41,517 bases of DNA from Lachnospiraceae bacterium (GTDB taxonomy: Bacteria; Bacillota; Clostridia; Lachnospirales; Lachnospiraceae): assembly GCA_017450105.1 (NCBI GenBank), contig JAFSXC010000028.1:1-41517 (forward strand), in the 5' to 3' direction. The notes beneath the pieces were generated by a model. That model worked only from the letters and a program-made list of their open reading frames with translations, had not been told where the DNA came from and ran no database searches. The translations under genes and the position numbers were made by a program. The stretch's first letter is position 1. Each line of letters opens with the position of its first letter. This document shows, one piece after another, positions 26,752 to 35,205 of this stretch.

Positions 26752-27853
26752 ATTCTTCCTCATCTACCGGGTATTCCGGGTCTGTGGGATCCCAGCCCGG
26801 ATGCTCTGCCCCTTCCTCGATCCTAAGCGGCTCCGGCTTTCCGAGCGGCCCCGGGTCGTCCGCATCATCATAAACCTCCACCAGAGTGCCTTCTTTGCAA
26901 TGATCATAAACCCACTTGGCATCCCGCACATTCATGCGGATGCAGCCGGCCGAGGCCTGCTCTCCGAGGCGGTTGTATTGATAAACCTCAAGATTTCCCG
27001 GATTTTTCGTATAATAGGGAACCGAATGGATCATCACGCCCCGGTAGACGCGTGTGGCATACTGCGACCAGACGCCGCCCAGCATACATCTCCAGCGATA
27101 CCGTTCCTTCAGCGGGAAGGTGCCAAGAGGAGTCCGGTTGTTTCTCCCCGTGGAACAAAGAAGCACCTTGTAGGGAATCGTGTACTCCCCCGCTTCATCC
27201 CGTACATAGACCGTAGCACAGTTTTGCGCCCGGTTGATCCTGATAAAATAATCCGGAAGTCCGTCCTCCGGAGGCAGCGGCATCAGAGGGTAGATCACCT
27301 CATGCTCCTCGGCGTAGATCAGCTCCGCCAGCCCTTCCCCTACCGGATCACCGGATTCCGTACGCATATTCCATGCAAGTCCCGCAGGCTTCAGGATCTG
27401 CTCCTCCGAAATCGCGAAGGTTTCCGGCGTGTTCCCGGCTTCAACCAGTCCCTCCGGCTCTTCTTCCACGGTCTTCTTCGGTTCTTCTCCCTCGGTCAAC
27501 TTCTCCTGCTCCGACGCCGGTACCTCTTCGACAAGTCCCGTTTCCGCCTTCTCTGAATCTTCTACCGCGGCCGCCTCAAGCTGTTCCGCCGCCGCTGCGA
27601 GATCGGCACTCCCCTCTTCACTGACCGTCCGGGACTTATGCGCGTTGTCCTGCGCTGTCGGCTCCTGTGCCACCGCAAGCAGAAGCTCCTCTTCCCCCTC
27701 TTCCTCTGTCGTTTCATTCTCCTCTTCAAATAAGAACAGACGCTCTCCGCCCGTCAGGAAGTAAAAAACGACATCTCCGGCCACAACGATCGCCAGAACG
27801 ACCCCGAGAATTCCGATGATCAGTTTCACATAAAAGCTGCGGAATGGATTCAT
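26750..27853 (-). CDS. Membrane-anchored L,D-transpeptidase (YkuD domain)
   Basis: A 367-residue enzyme forming 3-3 cross-links in peptidoglycan, or attaching proteins to it, outside the membrane. It has one N-terminal membrane helix (about residues 8-34), then a long acidic, Glu/Ala-rich spacer (about 43-150) that probably reaches into the wall. The YkuD domain (about 200-330) ends in the catalytic pattern: histidine in VMIHSVPYY and nucleophile cysteine in QASAGCIRMNV (H276 and C304). A TTG at 27856 also fits the frame, but the ATG at 27853 is preferred. It lies 13 nt after the aspartokinase gene and is the last gene of the long operon. No strong ribosome-binding site is visible, suggesting coupled translation. 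Confidence 0.9.
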   Translation of the reverse strand: MNPFRSFYVKLIIGILGVVLAIVVAGDVVFYFLTGGERLFLFEEENETTEEEGEEELLLAVAQEPTAQDNAHKSRTVSEEGSADLAAAAEQLEAAAVEDSEKAETGLVEEVPASEQEKLTEGEEPKKTVEEEPEGLVEAGNTPETFAISEEQILKPAGLAWNMRTESGDPVGEGLAELIYAEEHEVIYPLMPLPPEDGLPDYFIRINRAQNCATVYVRDEAGEYTIPYKVLLCSTGRNNRTPLGTFPLKERYRWRCMLGGVWSQYATRVYRGVMIHSVPYYTKNPGNLEVYQYNRLGEQASAGCIRMNVRDAKWVYDHCKEGTLVEVYDDADDPGPLGKPEPLRIEEGAEHPGWDPTDPEYPVDEEE

Positions 27854-27866
27854 CAAAGCATACCAT

Positions 27867-29186
27867 TTACAGCCTTGTCACAACAAAAATATCGTAAATC
27901 GCCCGAATGGCATTTTCAAAGTCCTCGTTCTTCACACCGATGATGATATTCAGCTCCGAGCTGCCCTGATCGATCATCTTGACGTTGATGCTGGCGTGGG
28001 CAAGGGCGGAAAAGAGCCTCCCTGCCGTGCCTCTGGCCTCCTTCATCCCGCGCCCCACTACGGCAATCAGCGCCAGATCCCCTTCCAGATCGAGAACGTC
28101 CGGATCGCAGAGCTTGTGAAGCTCCGCCAGGATCTGCTGCTCCTTGCTCATGAATTCCTCCTGAGACACGAAGACCGTCATGGTATCGATCCCGGAGGGC
28201 ATGTGCTCGATTGAAATGTTGTTATCCTCAAAAGCCTGCAGCGCCTTCCGGCAGAAGCCGACCTCGGAGTTCATCCTGTCCTTGTCAATATTGACCGCAA
28301 CAAAGCCCTTTTTCCCGGCGATACCCGTGATCGTATATTCCGGAACATGGCAGGTACTCTCCACGATCAGGGTTCCGGGCTCCTCCGGCGCGTTCGTATT
28401 TCGGATATTGATCGGGATCCCGGCCTTCCGTACCGGGAAAATAGCGCTTTCATGCAAAACGGAGGCTCCCATGTAGGACAGCTCCCGCAGCTCACGGTAG
28501 GTCACCACCTGGATCGGCTTCGGGTTTTTGATGATCCTGGGATCGGCCACCATGCAGCCGGACACGTCCGTCCAGTTTTCATACATTCCGGCCTCGGCCG
28601 CCTTGGCCACGATGGAGCCCGTAATATCCGAGCCGCCCCGGCTGAAGGTCTTGATCGTTCCGTCGGGCATCATTCCGTAGAAGCCCGGAATTACAGCCTT
28701 TTCCGCACTGTGGAGTCTCTTTTTCAACACCTGATTCGTTTTATCCGGAAGGAAATGACCGTTCTTGTCAAAAAAGATCACCTCTGCCGCATCGATGAAT
28801 TCGAAGCCAAGGTAGGCCGCCATGATCTTTCCGTTCAGGTATTCCCCTCTGGAGGCGGCATAGTCCTCCCCGATCTGGTCCTTCATGTTTTTCTCGATCT
28901 TTTTATACTCATCCTCCAGCGAGAGCTTTAAGCCCAGGCCGTTGATGATGGTGTTGTACCGTTCCTTGATGCGGTTGAAGGCAATGCGGATGTTCTCATT
29001 CCGGCCGGCTGCCCGATAACAGTCATAGAGCATATCCGTCACCTTGCTGTCCTTGTCGTTCCGCTTTCCCGGCGCACTGGGCACCACATATTTCCTGTCT
29101 TCATCCGAGCGGATGATCTCCCCCGCCTTGGCAAACTGCTCCGCGCTGGCAAGAGAGCTACCCCCGAATTTTACTACCTTGATCAT
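27867..29186 (-). CDS. lysC: Aspartate kinase
   Basis: A 439-residue monofunctional aspartokinase, the first step to lysine, diaminopimelate, threonine and methionine. The N-terminal VVKFGGSSLASAEQF is the kinase signature, and FSRGGSDITGSIVAKA is the aspartate/ATP-binding part. Two ACT domains at the C-terminus (about 300-439) provide feedback control, with ALAHASINVKMIDQGSSE in the second. It has AAAGGAGT about 10 nt before the ATG and lies 29 nt after truA. Together with lysA elsewhere in the window it serves diaminopimelate supply for the wall. Confidence 0.95.
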   Translation of the reverse strand: MIKVVKFGGSSLASAEQFAKAGEIIRSDEDRKYVVPSAPGKRNDKDSKVTDMLYDCYRAAGRNENIRIAFNRIKERYNTIINGLGLKLSLEDEYKKIEKNMKDQIGEDYAASRGEYLNGKIMAAYLGFEFIDAAEVIFFDKNGHFLPDKTNQVLKKRLHSAEKAVIPGFYGMMPDGTIKTFSRGGSDITGSIVAKAAEAGMYENWTDVSGCMVADPRIIKNPKPIQVVTYRELRELSYMGASVLHESAIFPVRKAGIPINIRNTNAPEEPGTLIVESTCHVPEYTITGIAGKKGFVAVNIDKDRMNSEVGFCRKALQAFEDNNISIEHMPSGIDTMTVFVSQEEFMSKEQQILAELHKLCDPDVLDLEGDLALIAVVGRGMKEARGTAGRLFSALAHASINVKMIDQGSSELNIIIGVKNEDFENAIRAIYDIFVVTRL

Positions 29187-29215
29187 GAAACAAATACTCC
29201 TTTCAAAATATCGCT

Positions 29216-29980
29216 TTATTGTAGGGAAACGCCCGGTTCCTGCGTTTCCGGCTCGATTGAGATCAGCGTCAGTGCATGGGCCGGGGCCGTCGGTCCGGCG
29301 AGCTGCCGGTCCCTGGCTTCCAGAATAGCCGGTATGTCCGAAGACTTCCGTTTTCCGCTTCCGACCTCCAGAAGTGTCCCCGCCATAATACGTACCATAT
29401 TATATAAAAATCCGCTCCCCTTCACATGAAAGGTGAGAAGCTCGCCTTCCTTTTTCAGGAAAGACTCGTAAATCGTTCGTACACGGGTCTTTGCTGTCGA
29501 GTGGATCGAGGCAAAGCTGGTAAAATCGTGTTCCCCCAGAAAACAGGCGGCTGCCTCATTCATCGCCTCCGCATCGAGAGGATAATGGTAATGCAGCGTA
29601 TTCCTTCGGATATTGGGCTCTGACACCGGGCGGTTTAAGATCCGGTATTCATAGGTTTTTCTACTTTTCATCTTTCTGGGGTGGAAGCCGCTCCCCACCT
29701 CCTTCGACCACTGGATCCGAATATCCTCGGGAAGCCGTTCGTTCAGCGCGTAGCAGAATTTCTCCGGCGGGATCCGGCTTTCGGTGTCAAAAACCGCCAG
29801 GTTCCCGAGCGCATGAACCCCGGCATCCGTGCGGCTGGCTCCGGAGATTGCCAGACTCTCCCCGGTCAGTGCAAGGAGCGCCTTATTTACCGCCTCCTCT
29901 ATGGTCAGCGCATTCTTCTGAAGCTGAAAGCCCGCATATTCCGTTCCGTCGTAAGCGATACAGAGCAAGATCCTCTTCAT
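29216..29980 (-). CDS. truA: tRNA pseudouridine synthase A
   Basis: A 254-residue enzyme that makes pseudouridine at positions 38-40 of tRNA anticodon arms. Catalytic D52 lies in SGASRTDAGVHA. Other family parts are LCIAYDGTEYAGFQLQ at the start, and SGFLYNMVRIMAGTLLEVG near the end. The frame is open to 30112, but the ATG at 29980 gives the usual TruA start (MKRILLCIAYDG) and overlaps the EcfT stop as ATGA. The pairing of truA with the Ecf genes is common in Firmicutes. Confidence 0.95.
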   Translation of the reverse strand: MKRILLCIAYDGTEYAGFQLQKNALTIEEAVNKALLALTGESLAISGASRTDAGVHALGNLAVFDTESRIPPEKFCYALNERLPEDIRIQWSKEVGSGFHPRKMKSRKTYEYRILNRPVSEPNIRRNTLHYHYPLDAEAMNEAAACFLGEHDFTSFASIHSTAKTRVRTIYESFLKKEGELLTFHVKGSGFLYNMVRIMAGTLLEVGSGKRKSSDIPAILEARDRQLAGPTAPAHALTLISIEPETQEPGVSLQ

Positions 29981-30789
29981 CGCGATTTCCACCATACAGA
30001 GGCTGCGATGACTGCAGTTACATAACCCAACAGGACAAAGTAGCTGATGAAATCCCTTTTCTGGTAGATCAGAGGCTTCAGCTTCGTCCGTCCCCTTCCT
30101 CCATGGTAGCATCTGGCCTCCATCGCCAGCGCCAGATCATTGGCCCGGCGGAAGGCGGATACAAAAAGCGGCACCAAAAGCGGAATCATGGCCTTTGCCC
30201 GTTTGATCAGGCCTCCGGTTTCAAAATCGGCTCCACGGGCCATCTGCGCCCGCATAATCTTATCCGTTTCCTCGGTCAGGATCGGGATAAACCGGAGCGC
30301 GATCGACATCATCATCGCGATCTCATGGATCGGAACCCCGATGTAGGAAAGCCACCGCAGCCCCTTTTCCATTCCCTCCGTCAACTGGTTCGGCGTGGTT
30401 GTAAGCGTAAGAATGCTGGTCCCGAGGATCAGAAAAATCAGCCGAAACACCATCAGGCAGGCCATCTTGATCCCCTCGATGGAAATCTTCAGAACACCGT
30501 AGGACCAGAGAATATGCTCCCCGTTCGTAAAAAACAGGTTCATCAGCGCCGTAATGATCAGGATGACGAGAATCAGCCTGAGTCCGCGGATCATGAAGGA
30601 AAAGGGAATCCTTGTCAAAACGATCACAAAGATCAGGAAGGCGGCGCAGACCCCCATGGCCACGGGTCCCTGAAACGCGAACAGCGTGATCAGAAAAATG
30701 AGCACCGCCGCAAGCTTTACCCGGGGATCCAGCCGATGGATCACGGAGTCCGTGGGATAATATTGTCCGAGGGTAATATCCTTCAGCAT
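29977..30789 (-). CDS. ecfT: ECF transporter transmembrane component EcfT
   Basis: A 270-residue membrane scaffold of the energy-coupling-factor module, which lets different substrate-binding S-proteins import vitamins or metal ions. It starts with GQYYPTDSVIHRLDPRVKL, has 5-6 helices, and shows both conserved cytoplasmic Ala-Arg-Gly motifs in AQMARGADFETG and DLALAMEARCYHGGRGR. Its ATG overlaps the EcfA stop by 7 nt. No S-component gene is nearby, which fits a shared, group II ECF module. Confidence 0.95.
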   Translation of the reverse strand: MLKDITLGQYYPTDSVIHRLDPRVKLAAVLIFLITLFAFQGPVAMGVCAAFLIFVIVLTRIPFSFMIRGLRLILVILIITALMNLFFTNGEHILWSYGVLKISIEGIKMACLMVFRLIFLILGTSILTLTTTPNQLTEGMEKGLRWLSYIGVPIHEIAMMMSIALRFIPILTEETDKIMRAQMARGADFETGGLIKRAKAMIPLLVPLFVSAFRRANDLALAMEARCYHGGRGRTKLKPLIYQKRDFISYFVLLGYVTAVIAASVWWKSR

Positions 30790-32552
30790 GGCCTGATCCT
30801 TTCCAGAATAGCCTGTGCAGCCTCCTCAACGGTAGTGGGAAGCTCCGGAAGTACGAGCCCGGAGCTTTCCGAGAGCGCCCGGCAGACATAGGTCACCTCC
30901 GGAGCCGAAAGCCCGTGCTGCTCGAGCTCGTCGGCCATTTTAAAGACCTCTCCCGGCACATCATCATACAAAATTCCGCCGTCCATCATAACGATCAGAC
31001 GCTCCGCGTAACGCGCCACATCCTCCATACTGTGCGAAACCAATATCACCGTCTGATTCTTTTTTTCATGGAGCTCCGCCACCATCGACAGGATCTCCTC
31101 CCGCCCCTTCGGGTCCAGTCCCGCCGTGGGTTCATCCAGGATCAGCACCTCCGGCTCCATCGCAAGAACGCCGGCTATGGCCACCCGGCGTTTCTGTCCG
31201 CCGGAAAGCTCAAAGGGAGAGTCGTAATAATGCTCCTCGGGAAATTTAACCGCCTGCAGAGCCGCAATGGCTCTTCTTCCGGCAGACTTTTCGTCCAGAC
31301 CCTGGTTCTTCGGCCCAAAGCAGACATCCTTAAAGACCGTGCTCTCAAAAAGCTGATACTCCGGATACTGGAACACCAGCCCGACCTTCGTCCGAAGCGT
31401 ACGCCGGTCATAGTCCTTGGAGGAGATGTCCACGCCCTGGTAATATACCTCCCCGGAGGTGGGCTTATTCAAACCGTTCATAAGCTGGATCAGGGTAGAC
31501 TTCCCCGACCCGGTATGACCGATGATCGCGACAAACTCACCCTCCCGGATGGAGAGATTAACGTTCTCCAGCGCCACTACCTCCATTTCGGTTCCGGGCT
31601 GGTAACGGTATTCGACGTTCTGAAAATTGATACAGAAGGGAGCGTCCTTTCTGTTCACAGCCTCCCTTTTTCTCACAGACGGAGCCATGCCGAGACCGAG
31701 ACGACCTGTCTTCAGAAGCTCCTCTACAAGCTCCTCGCGGGTCAAAATACCCTCAGGAAGACGGATTCCTCCCTTTCTCAGCGCATAGGAAAGCGCAGTC
31801 ACCTGGGGAACGGTAAGCCCATAGCGCTCCAGCTCCTCCACCCGGGAAAAGATCTCACGGGGCGGCCCCTGCATGACCAGCTTCCCCTTTTGCATAACAA
31901 AAAGGATATCCGCCTTGGTCACCTCCTCCATGTAGTGGGTGATCAGGATCACGGTAATCCCCTTTTTCTCATTCAGCTCGCGGACAGCCGACAGAACCTC
32001 CCGCCGTCCGATCGGATCCAGCATGGCCGTAGGCTCATCAAGAACGATGCACTTCGGCTCCATCGCAAGCACCCCCGCGATGGCCACCCGCTGCTTCTGG
32101 CCGCCGGAAAGACGGTTGGGCGAGGCTTCCCGAAAGTCCTTCATATGAACCGCCGACAGACTTTTCTCCACGCGCTCTTCCATTTCTTCCCGCGGAACGC
32201 CCATGTTCTCCGGCCCGAAGGCAACATCCTCCTCCACCATCGTGGCGATGATCTGATTATCCGGGTTCTGGAAGACCATTCCCGCCGTTTGCCGGATCTT
32301 AAGCAGAAGGTCATTGTCGTTTGTATCCATGCCGTCGACCCATAAGGTCCCGTCTCCGGGCACCAGAAGGGCGTTCAGATGCTTGGCAAAGGTACTCTTT
32401 CCGGAGCCGTTGGCTCCCAGAATCCCGACAAAGCTTCCCTCGGGGATATCCAGAGAAACATCGTCCAGGGCCTTTTCGATCCCCTCTACGTTTCCATCAT
32501 CATCCCGTCTTATATATTCAAATACAAGGTTCCGGGCGGTAACGATATCCAT
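30783..32552 (-). CDS. ecfA: Fused ECF transporter ATPase (EcfA1-EcfA2 in one chain)
   Basis: A 589-residue protein carrying both ATPase subunits that are usually two separate proteins. The first copy has Walker A GANGSGKST (46-54), Q-loop VFQNPDNQ, LSGGQ (148-152) and IVLDEPTAMLDP (169-180), the EcfA1 style. The second has GHTGSGKST (345-353), VFQYPEYQLFE, LSGGQ (449-453) and LILDEPTAGLDP, the EcfA2 style. A poorly conserved linker (about 255-305) joins them. Both copies keep all catalytic motifs, so both sites should work. The ATG overlaps the aminotransferase stop by one base. A reading error that fuses two genes is unlikely because the linker is continuous and ordinary in composition. Confidence 0.93.
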   Translation of the reverse strand: MDIVTARNLVFEYIRRDDDGNVEGIEKALDDVSLDIPEGSFVGILGANGSGKSTFAKHLNALLVPGDGTLWVDGMDTNDNDLLLKIRQTAGMVFQNPDNQIIATMVEEDVAFGPENMGVPREEMEERVEKSLSAVHMKDFREASPNRLSGGQKQRVAIAGVLAMEPKCIVLDEPTAMLDPIGRREVLSAVRELNEKKGITVILITHYMEEVTKADILFVMQKGKLVMQGPPREIFSRVEELERYGLTVPQVTALSYALRKGGIRLPEGILTREELVEELLKTGRLGLGMAPSVRKREAVNRKDAPFCINFQNVEYRYQPGTEMEVVALENVNLSIREGEFVAIIGHTGSGKSTLIQLMNGLNKPTSGEVYYQGVDISSKDYDRRTLRTKVGLVFQYPEYQLFESTVFKDVCFGPKNQGLDEKSAGRRAIAALQAVKFPEEHYYDSPFELSGGQKRRVAIAGVLAMEPEVLILDEPTAGLDPKGREEILSMVAELHEKKNQTVILVSHSMEDVARYAERLIVMMDGGILYDDVPGEVFKMADELEQHGLSAPEVTYVCRALSESSGLVLPELPTTVEEAAQAILERIRPC

Positions 32553-33718
32553 CAGCTTCTTCGTTCCTCCACAAAGAGACGGATCCGTTCCAGCGCCGTC
32601 TTCAGGTTTTCAAGGGAATAGGCATAGGAAATACGGACAAAGCCCTCGCCGCTCTCTCCGAAGGCCGTCCCGGGCACGACCGCCACCTTCCGGGAGGTCA
32701 GAAGCTCATTTGCGAACTGCTCCGAGGAGAGTCCGGTGGAACGGATATCCGGGAATACATAAAAGGCGCCCAGCGCTTCAAAGGCGGGAAGTCCCATTTC
32801 CCGCAGGCTGTGGAGTACAAAGCGTCTTCTGCCGTTATACTCCTCCCGCATTTTGGCCACCTCCTCATCGCCCCGCCTCAGGGCCTCAACGGCCGCATAC
32901 TGGCTCGTCGTCGGGGCACACATGATGCAGTACTGGTGGATCTTCAGCATCTGAGAGAGGATCCTTTTCGGCCCGCAGGCATAGCCCAGCCGCCAGCCCG
33001 TCATCGCATAGGACTTGGAAAAGCCGTTGATCGTGATGGTCCTCTCCTTCATCCCTGGAAGAGAGGCAAAGGAAACATGGTTTTTCCCGGTGTAGGTAAG
33101 CTCTCCGTAGATCTCGTCGCTGATGACGAAAAGATCCCTTTCCTCCACAACCCTTGCTACCGCCTCTAGGTCTGCCTTTTCCATCACAGCGCCGGTAGGG
33201 TTATTCGGGAAGGGCAGAACCAGGATCTTTGTCCGGTCCGTGCAATGACTTATCACATCCTCCGCCGTGAGTCGGAACTCGTTTTCGTGGGAAAGAGGAA
33301 CCGGAACCGGCGTTCCCTGGGCCAGGATCGTACAGGGCAGATAGGACACATAGCTGGGCTGCGGGATCAGGACCTCATCTCCCGGATCCAGCATCGCCCG
33401 TAAGGCCAGATCAATCGCCTCACTCCCGCCAACGGTCACAATGATCTCGCCCGCAGGATCATAATCCGTAAAAAAACGCCGGGAAAGATAGCGGGAGATC
33501 TCCACCTTCAGCTCGCGAAGACCCGCATTGCTCGTATAAAACGTCCTTCCCTTTTCCAGGGAATAGATTCCCTCATCGCGGATAAACCAGGGCGTATCAA
33601 AGTCCGGCTCTCCGACGCCGAGGGAGATCGCGTCCTTCATTTCATTTACGATATCGAAAAATTTCCGGATGCCGGAGGGTTCAATTTGTGTGATTACTTT
33701 CGACAGGGGTTCTCTCAT
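32552..33718 (-). CDS. PLP-dependent aminotransferase, class I/II
   Basis: A 388-residue fold-type-I aminotransferase. The PLP lysine is K235 in NGFSKSYAMTGWRLGY, with the FPNNPTGAV and VISDEIYGELTY motifs and the GSEAIDLALRA phosphate loop. It is of the aspartate/aromatic aminotransferase group, subgroup Ib. It is translated from an ATG overlapping the stop of the Lrp-type regulator (ATGA), a common pairing in Clostridia. A role in the aspartate/lysine branch or in amino-acid breakdown is possible; the substrate cannot be read from sequence. Confidence 0.92.
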   Translation of the reverse strand: MREPLSKVITQIEPSGIRKFFDIVNEMKDAISLGVGEPDFDTPWFIRDEGIYSLEKGRTFYTSNAGLRELKVEISRYLSRRFFTDYDPAGEIIVTVGGSEAIDLALRAMLDPGDEVLIPQPSYVSYLPCTILAQGTPVPVPLSHENEFRLTAEDVISHCTDRTKILVLPFPNNPTGAVMEKADLEAVARVVEERDLFVISDEIYGELTYTGKNHVSFASLPGMKERTITINGFSKSYAMTGWRLGYACGPKRILSQMLKIHQYCIMCAPTTSQYAAVEALRRGDEEVAKMREEYNGRRRFVLHSLREMGLPAFEALGAFYVFPDIRSTGLSSEQFANELLTSRKVAVVPGTAFGESGEGFVRISYAYSLENLKTALERIRLFVEERRS

Positions 33719-34197
33719 GGGCTGACAATCTGCCTTTCATCCTTTTCCGGCTCCGCAGTCACGGTCCCGTGGTCCTTATATTTTTTCAGAATAAAATTCG
33801 TTTTTGTGGAAAGAACGGACTCCAGCGTCGAGAGCTTTTCCGCCACAAACTGCGAAACCTCGCGCAGCGTCTTTCCCTCGATGGTCACCATCAGGTCGAA
33901 CCCGCCGGAGATCAGGTATACGGAATTAACCTCGGGATAATTTACGATGCGGTTCGCGACCATGTCAAAGCCTTGGCCTCTCTGCGGAGTCACCCGCACC
34001 TCGATCAGGGCCGAAACCTTTTCCACCCCGGTCTTGTCCCAATCGATAATCGTATGGTAGCCGCAGATGATACGCTCCTTTTCCATGGCTTCCATCTCGT
34101 TCAATACGGCCGCTTCGTCGACTCCGAGAATGATCGCCAGCTCGGAGAGATCAATCCGGCTGTTCTTTTCAATAAAGGTCAGTATTTTTTCGCGCAT
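33715..34197 (-). CDS. Lrp/AsnC-family regulator
   Basis: A 160-residue regulator. It has an N-terminal winged helix-turn-helix (about 1-50: RIDLSELAIILGVDEAAVLNEM) and an RAM/AsnC ligand-binding domain (about 60-140: VSALIEVRVTPQRG, then VYLISGGFDLMVTIEG). It likely senses an amino acid and may control this operon, because the aminotransferase gene starts inside its stop. AAGGAGTG lies about 8 nt before the ATG. Confidence 0.92.
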   Translation of the reverse strand: MREKILTFIEKNSRIDLSELAIILGVDEAAVLNEMEAMEKERIICGYHTIIDWDKTGVEKVSALIEVRVTPQRGQGFDMVANRIVNYPEVNSVYLISGGFDLMVTIEGKTLREVSQFVAEKLSTLESVLSTKTNFILKKYKDHGTVTAEPEKDERQIVSP

Positions 34198-34212
34198 GGG
34201 ACTTCACTCCTT

Positions 34213-35205
34213 CTATACTATTTTATAAATCTCATCCGCCGCAGGCGGTTCCAGGGGAACCGGCTTCCCGTTTACGATCAGGAGCCGTTCCTTTGTATCC
34301 GTCGTTTTCCCGATCAAGGCCGCCGGGATATGGGCAGCCCTCAAGCTTTCCGTCAGGGCCCGGCCATCCGGGGCCGCGATCAGCATACAGCCGCTGCTGA
34401 TCAGGCGGTAGGGGTCCAGGCCGAAGCAGTCACAGAATTTTCGGGTATCTTCCCTCAGAGGAATCGCCGAAAGCTCCGCCGTAATCCCGCAGTTTCCGGC
34501 CTCTGCCAGCTCCCACAGAGCTCCGAGGATCCCGCCTTCTGTCACATCATGCATCGCAAGCGCCCCGTTTTTCGCAGCGATCCGGGCTTCCGGCAAAACA
34601 GACAGGAAGCGGCTCAGGTGCAAGGCCTCTGAAACCGCTTCCTTCGAAAACCGTTCTTCAAGCTCCGTTCCCTTTTCCCTGGCCATCAGGACCGTTCCTT
34701 CCAGACCGATCCACTTTGTGGCCACAAGGTCCTTTTGTCCTCTGATCTCCGTTCCCCGGATGAGTTCTTCCCGCTTCACCTTGCCGACTCCGCATACATT
34801 TACCAGAATGCGGTTCACGGCATCGCTTACTTCGGTATGCCCTCCCAGGATCTCCACCTGATTCTCGGCGCAGGTCCTCTCGGCGTCCTCCATCAGCTTT
34901 CCCAGCTCCATACTCCCGGTCCCGGGCGGAAGGAGCACCGTAAGCAGCACACCCAGCGGTTCGCAGCCCGTCGTAGCCAGATCATTCAGGGTAACCTGGA
35001 TCGCCAGGGAGCCGATCTCCTTTTCACAGGCCGTAATCGGGTCTGTGGACAAAACAAAGGCTTCTCCCTCCTCCAGCATCAGCGCCGCGCAATCCTCACC
35101 GACCGCCGCTCCGAGAAGTACCTCCGGCCGTCTTTTCCCGATTCCCGAAAGCACCAGCTCCTTTAACAGCCGTTCGGGGAGCTTACCGATAGACAGCCTC
35201 TCCAT
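34213..35205 (-). CDS. AIR-synthase-related protein (PurM/HypE-like)
   Basis: A 330-residue ATP-binding protein of the PurM/ThiL/HypE/SelD superfamily. The N-terminal half has GAAVGEDCAALML, LSTDPITACEKEIGSLAIQVTLNDLATTG, and GGHTEVSDAV; the C-terminal half has the MHDVTEGGILGALWELAEA segment. It resembles HypE, but the conserved C-terminal cysteine of HypE is missing (the chain ends DEIYKIV), and no hydrogenase maturation genes are nearby. So the exact reaction is unknown. Its ATG shares one base with the VanW stop, and the regulator follows 15 nt later. Confidence 0.85.
   Translation of the reverse strand: MERLSIGKLPERLLKELVLSGIGKRRPEVLLGAAVGEDCAALMLEEGEAFVLSTDPITACEKEIGSLAIQVTLNDLATTGCEPLGVLLTVLLPPGTGSMELGKLMEDAERTCAENQVEILGGHTEVSDAVNRILVNVCGVGKVKREELIRGTEIRGQKDLVATKWIGLEGTVLMAREKGTELEERFSKEAVSEALHLSRFLSVLPEARIAAKNGALAMHDVTEGGILGALWELAEAGNCGITAELSAIPLREDTRKFCDCFGLDPYRLISSGCMLIAAPDGRALTESLRAAHIPAALIGKTTDTKERLLIVNGKPVPLEPPAADEIYKIV

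Noticed and set aside
26597-27556. 319-codon plus-strand frame starting in the orphan RNA
   Set aside because: It crosses the RNA terminator and runs antisense through the whole catalytic part of the L,D-transpeptidase; the composition is not protein-like.
29981-30112. 44-codon extension of truA
   Set aside because: It lies inside ecfT in another frame; the ATG at 29980 overlaps the ecfT stop and matches the usual TruA start.
30915-32345. 476-codon plus-strand open frame
   Set aside because: It is antisense to the fused EcfA gene, and His/Arg/Leu-rich without motifs.
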